Below are positions 1 to 6,444 of a stretch of 36,517 nt of DNA, one piece after another (the first letter of the stretch is position 1; every line of letters begins with the position of its first letter). The stretch is from [Flexibacter] sp. ATCC 35208 (GTDB taxonomy: Bacteria > Bacteroidota > Bacteroidia > Chitinophagales > Chitinophagaceae): the NCBI RefSeq assembly GCF_001975825.1, contig NZ_MTKN01000018.1:28205-64721 (forward strand), read 5' to 3'. The position numbers were made by a program, and so were the translations under genes. A model generated the notes under the pieces. That model was not told where the DNA came from. It saw nothing but the letters and a program-made list of their open reading frames with translations, and did not search any database.

Positions 1-12
1 ATCTCTGTCAAT

Positions 13-286
13 CCATCCTCACTCCACAAACTCTCTTCACCTTCCTCCATCTCTTTCACGTTCCATCCTCACTCCACAAACCCTCTTCACTTTCCTCCAT
101 CTCTCTCCATCCATCTTCACTCACAAACTCTCTTCACCTTCCTCCATCTCTCTCCATCCATCCTCACTCCACAAACTCTCTTCACTTTCCTCCATCTCTC
201 TCCATCCATCCTCACCCACAACCCCTCTTCACTTTCCTCCATCTCTCTCCATCCATCCTCACTCCACAAACCCTCTTCACCTCCAT
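13..286. repeat. Intergenic 48-bp tandem repeat (minisatellite), six units
   Basis: Six head-to-tail copies of a C/T-rich unit begin at 13, 63, 111, 158, 206 and 253, each starting CCATCCTCACTCCACAAA or a close variant. The spacing is 50, 48, 47, 48 and 47 bases. The plus strand is almost free of G. Because the period is not a constant multiple of three, a minus-strand open frame running through it is not a convincing protein. The array lies downstream of the glycosyltransferase gene, separated by about 320 bases. It is not a CRISPR, since the units are contiguous with no unique spacers. The array may extend beyond the left edge of the window. Confidence 0.9.
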
Positions 287-460
287 TCCTTCTCAACCCT
301 CCCTCACTGCCATTCCACTCCCTCATTAAGCAAAAACTCAAAAATTACCCTCTAAATCCTTTGTTCTCTGTTCCACTAAAAAATTATAAAAAACTAAAGT
401 AAATCTCTTTCAATCCCAACTTCCATCTCCTGGCCCCATCCTATAATCATCCGTCTTTTT

Positions 461-598
461 CTATACCACCAGGGCCGGGATGTGAAGTTCCACATACTCA
501 AACAAAATATCTTTAGTGTAATCCAGTATCCGTGGGCCCCGTTTCCTTTCCAGGTCCCCCTCAAACTTCACCCGGGGCCCCGGTACTGATACACGCAA
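461..598 (-). CDS. Short coding-like frame downstream of the glycosyltransferase gene (possible small gene or remnant)
   Basis: Immediately past the glycosyltransferase stop, the minus strand has an open frame in a different register, starting at tandem TTG codons near 598 and ending with TAG at 461-463, about 45 residues. An AAAGAG sequence lies a few bases before the TTG codons. The product is charged and well balanced, with an internal GDLERKRGPRILDY and a hydrophobic end LHIPALVV, which reads more like real protein than noncoding DNA. The surrounding DNA is C/T-rich intergenic sequence. I recognise no family. It could be a genuine small gene, the tail of a decayed gene, or chance. Confidence 0.25.
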   Translation of the reverse strand: MRVSVPGPRVKFEGDLERKRGPRILDYTKDILFEYVELHIPALVV

Positions 599-608
599 CA
601 AAAACTCT

Positions 609-1790
609 TTAATTCAACGCTGTGTTAAGGTATTCCTGCAAAGCCGCAGGATAAAGCAGTACCTCAGCTACCTCCTGTTTCTTTGTGGGTGTATAGCAGG
701 TCCCTTCCATAAATACATCCTCTAGCTGCTGCTTGAAGTGTGTAGGCTTGAACTGGCTAGCCACCAGCTGCGCCGCACAACTCATATCTGCGTATAACGG
801 TTTATTATGCAATAGCTGTTCAACATGCTTGCGTACCTGCTCTACATAATGTCCGCTGATGCGGTAACCATTCCAACCATGCGCTACCAGTTCGTTCGCA
901 CCACCTGCCAGCGGTACAATCACCGGACGGCCATAACTCATTGCCTGCAGAATACTGATATCAAATGTCTCCTGGAAATGTCCCGCATGAGACAGGTTCA
1001 GTACTACAGCCGCACGTTGATAGAATGGGTGCATATCCAGCTGTGTATCGTAGATCATGATATTGTTCGGTACGGTCATACCTTTAAAATGATCTGCAAT
1101 TTCTTTATATGTTGCTTTGATAACCAGTTCAAACCTTGTTTTCGGCATGGCCTTAGCCAGTTCTATCAGTTCTTGCACACCGCTCTCTTCTTCCAGTTTA
1201 GCCACCATCAGGATGGTCTTGCGGGCACCATGATTTGCATGTAATACCGCTTCCTGTACAAATGAACTGGGCAGACAGCTGTGAATTACTCTCTTTTCTG
1301 CTTTCCTGAACTCAAATTGTGACTGTACAAACCGGGAAGCATATACGATCTGGTGTGCGAGTAACTGTGCACTTTTCAGCATCGGTTTCCTGAATGCTAC
1401 AGGCTGTATCGCCGTTTCGTGAATGTGATAGGTGATTTGCGCTCCCTTCAGCCTGCTGGCCCAAGCCGCCCCAAAAGGTTGTAAAGTATTAATGTATACC
1501 TTATCGCCTTTTTTACTTAACCAAAGTACCTTGAAAAAAATACTCATCTGCGCCAGCAGGAAGCTGAAGAATAAACGCGTTTTGTTACCCCGTTCTATAT
1601 AATTTATGTAGTGATACTGTATGTGCGATAAATCGGTCAGGTATCCTGGTGTATGCGTGTTGCCGTTCGTAATTAAATGGATGTCCATGCCCTTCTCCGC
1701 TAAGGTTTCCAGCGATTCACGGAAGATCAATGTGTTTCCACTCCTGTCGTTTGATAAATGAACTGCTATTATCTTTTTCATGGGTTGCAT
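609..1790 (-). CDS. Glycosyltransferase, GT4-like (GT-B fold)
   Basis: A cytoplasmic glycosyltransferase of about 390 residues, probably moving a sugar from a nucleotide-sugar donor onto a surface glycan or lipid. The N-terminal half begins MKKIIAVHLSNDRSGNT, typical of the acceptor-binding Rossmann domain. The C-terminal half has the donor-domain signature around residues 274-300, ETFDISILQAMSYGRPVIVP followed by GG.NELV. In most GT4 enzymes this reads E-x7-E; here the second acid is Q (E274, Q282). Two ATG starts are possible, at 1790 and at 1781; neither has a clear ribosome site. The gene stands alone between a short remnant and the tethered receiver gene, so its pathway cannot be read from context. 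Family assignment is firm; donor and acceptor are unknown. Confidence 0.8.
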   Translation of the reverse strand: MQPMKKIIAVHLSNDRSGNTLIFRESLETLAEKGMDIHLITNGNTHTPGYLTDLSHIQYHYINYIERGNKTRLFFSFLLAQMSIFFKVLWLSKKGDKVYINTLQPFGAAWASRLKGAQITYHIHETAIQPVAFRKPMLKSAQLLAHQIVYASRFVQSQFEFRKAEKRVIHSCLPSSFVQEAVLHANHGARKTILMVAKLEEESGVQELIELAKAMPKTRFELVIKATYKEIADHFKGMTVPNNIMIYDTQLDMHPFYQRAAVVLNLSHAGHFQETFDISILQAMSYGRPVIVPLAGGANELVAHGWNGYRISGHYVEQVRKHVEQLLHNKPLYADMSCAAQLVASQFKPTHFKQQLEDVFMEGTCYTPTKKQEVAEVLLYPAALQEYLNTALN

Positions 1791-1877
1791 AATTTAAAAA
1801 TGCGTTTTAACAGGTATAGGGATAAAAGGACTAAGGTGTAAGCAATCGTAGGTTAGGTAGTTAAATAAAACATTGGC

Positions 1878-2363
1878 TTAATGTCTTAACATATCGTGCA
1901 GAAAGCTTACAATCATTAGTGTGGCGACGATCAGGCTAAAGAAAAAGAAGAAGCGGTTATTGCGTTTTTTCTTCTTCAGGTAGTCCTGTACAACGAACAG
2001 CTTGCTGAGTGTTGATGTGATATGCTCCAGCACGTTGTCATCCTTTATAATGTAGTCAAATGCACCGTTCTTGAGTGAGGCAGTCGCAATGTCTGTCTGC
2101 TGTCTTGCACTGGCAAAAATGACAAAGATGTTTGTGTTAAAGCGTTTGATCTCTTTCAGTACATCCAGACCAGTCATATCGCCCAGGTCATGATCCAGTA
2201 TTACGATATCCGGCTCATCCGTCAGCTGTTCCAGGAAGTCTTTGCCTGAAAGGAAGCAGGAGATATTATTGTAGCCCTGAGCTCTCAGGTGTTTATCGTA
2301 AGTAGCCAGATAAAATGGATCATCATCTACGACGTATATTTTGCTGTCTGTTTTTGTTGCCAT
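1878..2363 (-). CDS. Receiver-domain protein with C-terminal membrane anchor
   Basis: A 161-residue protein counted from the ATG at 2361-2363; an upstream TTG would add ten residues but looks weaker. Residues 7-125 form a CheY-like receiver: acidic pair D13/D14 in YVVDDDP, phospho-acceptor D57 in PDIVILDHDL, S85 in IFASAR and K107 in YIIKDD. There is no output domain. The protein instead ends with a basic stretch (KKKKRNNR) and a hydrophobic helix at about 138-155, followed by a short tail ending MLRH. This suggests a tail-anchored cytoplasmic receiver at the inner membrane. Known single-domain receivers act as phosphate sinks or protein-interaction switches; a membrane helix is uncommon. No histidine kinase lies in the window, so the partner is unknown. 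Confidence 0.8.
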   Translation of the reverse strand: MATKTDSKIYVVDDDPFYLATYDKHLRAQGYNNISCFLSGKDFLEQLTDEPDIVILDHDLGDMTGLDVLKEIKRFNTNIFVIFASARQQTDIATASLKNGAFDYIIKDDNVLEHITSTLSKLFVVQDYLKKKKRNNRFFFFFSLIVATLMIVSFLHDMLRH

Positions 2364-2499
2364 TTCGTTGTCGTTTGATATAGTAGAAACCAATTAGAGG
2401 CCAGAAATATTTGACGTGCCAAATCAGCCACCACGGCTGGTTTTGAAATTGGCATGGGCTATAAATGGTCTCTTTTCTAGAAGATTTTCCAAAAAATGG

Positions 2500-2537
2500 A
2501 AAAAAAGAAGACCCTGGTCGTATGACCAGGGTCTTCT
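2500..2537 (-). terminator. Intrinsic terminator of the DEAD-box helicase gene
   Basis: A perfect 14-bp stem, AGAAGACCCTGGTC (2506-2519) and its complement (2524-2537), is closed by a four-base loop. Read on the minus strand it is followed by a run of seven T. It lies about 20 bases past the helicase stop codon. Confidence 0.88.
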
Positions 2538-2558
2538 AATATATTTTAAGCCGAATGC

Positions 2559-3791
2559 TTATTTCTTATTACTATAATTACTCTTATTATTCCTGAATTT
2601 ATACCCGCCAGGCCGCTTCTTTCCTCCACTACCTGGTTTGGCGGTATATTCCGGCACGGGGCCTAATTCCTCGGGCACCGGGGTTTTCGTCACCGATTTT
2701 CCCAATACTTCTTCAATTCGTGCAAACTTCCGCTGCTCCTTTTCACTCACGATTGTATAAGCCGTGCCCTCTGTGGCAGCTCTGGCCGTACGTCCAATCC
2801 TATGGATATAATCCTCCGCATCATTGGGCACATCATAATTGATCACAAGATTGATATCCTCAATATCAATCCCTCTGCTCAATATATCTGTCGCTACAAG
2901 GATTTTCAGTTTCTTACTCTTAAAATCCATTAGCACCTGCTCTCTCTGATCCTGCTCGAGGTCAGAATGTATCTGCTCCACTGTAAACTTTGCCTTCTGC
3001 AACTCATTAGTGAGTTGCTTCACATTCTGCTTGCGGGAACAGAAGATAATTATATTATCAAATTCCTTCGCCTTCAGCAAAGCCTTTATCAAAGCGGGTT
3101 TTTGTTCATCATATACCACAAAAGCCTCCTGTACGATCTTCTCCGGTGGCTTGGAAATCGCAATATTGATCTCCTCCGGCTGATGCAGGATCTTCATTGC
3201 CAGTTTCCGGATCTTTTCCGGCATGGTCGCAGAAAATAGCAGGTTTTGTCTCACCTTTGGCAAGAAGGACGTGATTTTAATGATATCATCATTAAAACCC
3301 ATATCCAGCATACGGTCGGCTTCGTCTAATACCAGGTATTTCACCGCGTCCAGTTTCACATACCCCATGTTCAGGTGCGCGATCATACGCCCAGGCGTAC
3401 AGATCACCATATCCACCCCAGAGGTCAATGCTTTCTTTTCGGCAGAGAACAAGGCGCCATTACTACCTCCATATACAGCAATGGAGCTGATATTGGTAAA
3501 ATAAGACATCCCTTCCAGCGTCTGTGCAATCTGCACCGCCAGTTCACGTGTAGGAACAATGATCAGGGAATTGATCTTATGGTTATCGTGATGCTCGGTA
3601 AGGAGCCGGTGAATAATGGGAAGCAGGAAAGCGGCAGTTTTACCCGTGCCTGTTTGTGCACAGGCCAGAATATCCTTACCAGCAATAATGGGGGGGATAA
3701 CTTTTTCCTGTACAGGCGTTGCTGTGGTATAACCCATTGCGTCAATCCCGTCTAGTACCCTGTCATCCAGGTCAAATTCATCAAAATACAA
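2559..3791 (-). CDS. rhlE: DEAD-box ATP-dependent RNA helicase, RhlE-type
   Basis: A 410-residue RNA helicase that unwinds RNA duplexes, probably in ribosome assembly, mRNA turnover or cold adaptation. All family motifs are present: Q motif GYTTATPVQ (20-28), Walker A AQTGTGKT (45-52), PTRELA (80-85), TPGR (132-135), DEAD (156-159), SAT (187-189), ATDILSRGID (300-309) and HRIGRTAR (330-337). A basic, glycine-rich tail (KPGSGGKKRPGG onward) is typical of RhlE proteins and binds RNA. The only in-frame start that keeps the N-terminus is a TTG at 3789-3791, with an in-frame stop five codons upstream; the next methionine would remove most of the Q motif region. It has its own terminator and is divergent from the mscS-like gene. 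Confidence 0.93.
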   Translation of the reverse strand: MYFDEFDLDDRVLDGIDAMGYTTATPVQEKVIPPIIAGKDILACAQTGTGKTAAFLLPIIHRLLTEHHDNHKINSLIIVPTRELAVQIAQTLEGMSYFTNISSIAVYGGSNGALFSAEKKALTSGVDMVICTPGRMIAHLNMGYVKLDAVKYLVLDEADRMLDMGFNDDIIKITSFLPKVRQNLLFSATMPEKIRKLAMKILHQPEEINIAISKPPEKIVQEAFVVYDEQKPALIKALLKAKEFDNIIIFCSRKQNVKQLTNELQKAKFTVEQIHSDLEQDQREQVLMDFKSKKLKILVATDILSRGIDIEDINLVINYDVPNDAEDYIHRIGRTARAATEGTAYTIVSEKEQRKFARIEEVLGKSVTKTPVPEELGPVPEYTAKPGSGGKKRPGGYKFRNNKSNYSNKK

Positions 3792-3940
3792 AGCGTGTAC
3801 TGTTTAAAATCATTAAATATTAACTAAAGATAACAAAAAACGGCCACCTAAGGTGCGATACAAATAATAAGCGCCAAATACTGCCCATCCCGGTATGTTC
3901 TTTGCGGGAAATTAGGCTTTTCATTACAAAATACGTGACC

Positions 3941-5077
3941 ATGCTTGAAGATTTACAGAAGAACCTAAACATGCCGCCATTTTTATGGAATATTTTGCTA
4001 GGGGCCTCGGCACTTATTACTGGATTGATAATCAAATACTTAATAGCATTTATTCTACGTCTTACTACGAAGAATAATACCAGTTATTCCCTGATCAGAT
4101 CCATATTGAAGCACCTGGGCCTGGCTGTCAATTATCTACTTCCATTATTGGTTTTCAATATAGTGCTTCCATTCATGGAACTTTCCCGGAAGCCTATGAA
4201 TATTCTCTCTAAAACCGCTGAAATTGGCCTTATCCTATCCTTTGGCTTTGCCCTCGCAGGCCTTGTTAAGGTCTTTGAAGACTATATGTACCACTCCTAC
4301 GACCTGAGCAAGGAAGATAACCTCAGGGAACGTAAATTGAGGACCCAGTTACAGTTCGTGCGTAAGTTCGCTGTCAGCACAATACTGGTTCTCACTCTCT
4401 GCGCCGTTCTACTCAGTTTTGATAGTCTCCGCAAGATCGGTGCCGGCTTACTGACCGGTGTGGGTGTCAGTGGTATTATTATCGGTTTTGCCGCTCAGCG
4501 GTCACTGTCCAATTTTCTCGCCGGTATGCAGATCGCCTTTACCCAACCTATCCGTATAGACGATGTGCTCGTCGTAGAAGGTGAATGGGGCAGGGTAGAA
4601 GAGATCACCCTTACCTATGTGGTACTCGGTATCTGGGACCAGCGTAAATTAATCCTGCCTATCAATTATTTTATTGAAAAGCCGTTTCAGAACTGGACCC
4701 GTACCGGCTCTGCTATTTTGGGTACAGCGTTTTTATACCTGGATCATACTGCGCCTTTCGACGCCATGCGCGAGGAATTGGATCGCATACTCAAAACCCA
4801 TCCGCTGTGGGATAGAAGAGTGAAAGCTGTACAGGTGACTGATATTAGAGAACGTGTGGTGGAGGTCCGCTTCCTGGTGAGTGCTAACAGTTCAGGGAAG
4901 GCTTTTGATCTCCGTTGTGATGTCAGGGAAAAGATGCTGGTTTTTTTAAGGGACAATCATCCTTATTGTTTGCCTAAGACACGTGCAGTGCTGGAAGAAA
5001 GCGCAAATAAAACCAATGATCCTAACCAGGCAAATGGTGCTGGCATCAATCCATTCAACCTGCCTTCACAGGCTTAA
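3941..5077 (+). CDS. MscS-family mechanosensitive ion channel
   Basis: An inner-membrane channel of 378 residues that opens under membrane tension to release solutes during hypo-osmotic shock. Three or four hydrophobic segments in the first half are followed by the pore helix and gate region GAGLLTGVGVSGIIIGFAAQ and SLSNFLAGM. The beta domain then reads PIRIDDVLVVEGEWGRVEEI, with PINYFIEKPFQNWTR matching the usual iPN motif region, and a mixed alpha/beta C-terminal domain follows. The ATG at 3941 is chosen; the frame extends upstream to a TTG at 3902, but the added residues lie outside the family pattern. It is divergent from rhlE and followed by a tandem repeat array. The ion preference and gating threshold cannot be told from sequence. 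Confidence 0.9.
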   Translation: MLEDLQKNLNMPPFLWNILLGASALITGLIIKYLIAFILRLTTKNNTSYSLIRSILKHLGLAVNYLLPLLVFNIVLPFMELSRKPMNILSKTAEIGLILSFGFALAGLVKVFEDYMYHSYDLSKEDNLRERKLRTQLQFVRKFAVSTILVLTLCAVLLSFDSLRKIGAGLLTGVGVSGIIIGFAAQRSLSNFLAGMQIAFTQPIRIDDVLVVEGEWGRVEEITLTYVVLGIWDQRKLILPINYFIEKPFQNWTRTGSAILGTAFLYLDHTAPFDAMREELDRILKTHPLWDRRVKAVQVTDIRERVVEVRFLVSANSSGKAFDLRCDVREKMLVFLRDNHPYCLPKTRAVLEESANKTNDPNQANGAGINPFNLPSQA

Positions 5078-5095
5078 ACTATACCTGTCATGGGG

Positions 5096-5404
5096 CATCA
5101 ATCCATCCGATTCATGCCTCATGCTAAATCTCCATCCAACTAAATCCATCAGATGTTCATGCCTCATTGCTGAATCTCCATCTCACATCCAACTAAATCC
5201 ATCAGATGTTCATGCCTCATTGCTGAATCTCCATCTCACATCCAACTAAATCCATCAGATGTTCATGCCTCATTGCTGAATCTCCATCTCACATCCAACT
5301 GAATCCATCAGATGCCTCATGTCTCATTGCCGAACTCCATCTCCATCCAACTAAATCCATCAGAAGCCTCATGCATCATTTTCAATCTCCATCTCACATC
5401 CATC
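5096..5404. repeat. Intergenic 53-bp tandem repeat between convergent genes
   Basis: Five copies of a unit containing AACTAAATCCATCAGATG, TCATGCCTCATTGCTGAA and TCTCCATCTCACATCC begin at 5138, 5191, 5244, 5297 and 5349, spaced 53, 53, 53 and 52 bases. A degenerate copy lies in front, from about 5096. The middle copies are near identical, pointing to recent expansion. The array fills nearly the whole gap between the mscS-like stop and the VOC-protein stop, so it would be transcribed as a 3' end from either side. I see no clear hairpin terminator here. The unit differs from the array at 13-286, although both carry CTCCATCTC. Confidence 0.92.
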
Positions 5405-5406
5405 CC

Positions 5407-5880
5407 TCAATACTTATCGTCATTCACCTCAATCCAGTTCCCCTCCGGATCTTTAAAATAAACCTGCTGCACCCCATCCACTCTCTTATTCGCCACATCC
5501 TTCACCCCCTGCCAACTCTCAAACGGCACCTTATTCGCATGTAGTCTATCAATAAACGTTGCCATCGAAGGCACGCTAAAACACAAATGCCCATTCTTAT
5601 CATGCGTCGTCACAGCTGCCGCCCCCCTGATCAGGTGCATCTGGCTATGCTCGCCAATCCTAAACCAGGAATGTTTGCCATCATGAAAAGGTTCTGGAAT
5701 TGTATCGATCTGTAGTACATCCCTATAGAATGCAGTGGTTTTTTCAAGATCGTATACATATACGGCAATATGGTTCAGTATCGGGCTTTTTTGTTGGGCA
5801 ATGGCTTGTATATGGGTCATCATAACAATTGCTAGCAGGCAGAGTGGAATTATCTTTTTCATACCTTTAAGATAAGGCAT
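5407..5880 (-). CDS. Secreted VOC (glyoxalase/dioxygenase-fold) protein
   Basis: A 157-residue protein with an N-terminal signal peptide (MKKIIPLCLLAIVMMTHIQA, cut near AIAQQ) and one vicinal-oxygen-chelate domain. It shows the fold's usual landmarks: LNHIAVYVYDLEKTTAFYRDVL at the first strand and helix, HSQMHLIRG, GHLCFSV, and YFKDPEGNWIEVND at the end. The spread of H and E residues matches a metal-binding glyoxalase-like site, but the substrate is unknown. It is the third gene of an operon, starting five bases past the stop of the type IX sorting-domain gene; an internal ATG six codons later is an alternative start. Export to the envelope is inferred from the signal peptide. Lactoylglutathione lyase activity is not implied. 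Confidence 0.8.
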   Translation of the reverse strand: MPYLKGMKKIIPLCLLAIVMMTHIQAIAQQKSPILNHIAVYVYDLEKTTAFYRDVLQIDTIPEPFHDGKHSWFRIGEHSQMHLIRGAAAVTTHDKNGHLCFSVPSMATFIDRLHANKVPFESWQGVKDVANKRVDGVQQVYFKDPEGNWIEVNDDKY

Positions 5881-5885
5881 ATTCC

Positions 5886-6443
5886 CTATATTCTCACCCG
5901 TACAAATTTTCGGCTGGCTTTAATACCAGTATCCATAAACAGCGTGATCACATATACCCCTGGATTGTATTTATCTACGTCAAACTGGTATTGAAATATA
6001 CTTTCACCAACGTCTACCGTCTGCGAATCCGTAAACATCAGTTGCCCCGACAGGTTCACTATCCTGATATCGATCTTGGTGATCCCGGAACTCCCGCTAC
6101 CATCACTCATCACATACTTCACCGTCGCTGTGCTGGCATATGCGGGATTGGGGTATACCGTCATATCATCTTTCTTATAAGCAATAGTATCTCCCAAAGG
6201 CTGCTCAAAGCCAAACCAAAGGGCATAGTTCAGACTACTATCTGCAAATATGATGGGTTCACCAATATTGTAGGCGATATAAAACATACCCTGAACCAGA
6301 AGGTATGTTCCGGCAGTACCAATGGTATACTGCTTGGCCGTGTACCTTTCTGTAGTATCAGTCTGCCCATACGACAAGCCTGCAACCATCATCATGGCAG
6401 CAACCAGCAGTCCTGTAAATATGGTTTTTCTCAGATTTATCAT
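5886..6443 (-). CDS. Small secreted protein with type IX secretion C-terminal sorting domain
   Basis: A 185-residue protein: signal peptide (MINLRKTIFTGLLVAAMMMV, cut near SYGQT), a short middle region of unknown function, then a C-terminal domain starting at DDMTVYPNPA. This domain carries the type A sorting pattern: YPNPA, IVNLSGQLMFTD and the end PGVYVITLFMDTGIKASRKFV. In this family the C-terminal domain routes cargo through the outer-membrane type IX machinery to the cell surface. It starts one base past the stop of the OmpA-anchored repeat protein, so the two are almost surely translated from one mRNA. The cargo part has no domain I recognise and may be an accessory of the upstream surface protein. 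Confidence 0.82.
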   Translation of the reverse strand: MINLRKTIFTGLLVAAMMMVAGLSYGQTDTTERYTAKQYTIGTAGTYLLVQGMFYIAYNIGEPIIFADSSLNYALWFGFEQPLGDTIAYKKDDMTVYPNPAYASTATVKYVMSDGSGSSGITKIDIRIVNLSGQLMFTDSQTVDVGESIFQYQFDVDKYNPGVYVITLFMDTGIKASRKFVRVRI

Positions 6444-6444
6444 T

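Noticed and set aside
117..341. A 74-residue arginine- and glutamate-rich frame on the minus strand inside the 48-bp array.
   Set aside because: It is a by-product of the repeat. The unit length varies between 47 and 50, so the frame is not maintained between copies, and nothing suggests a start site.
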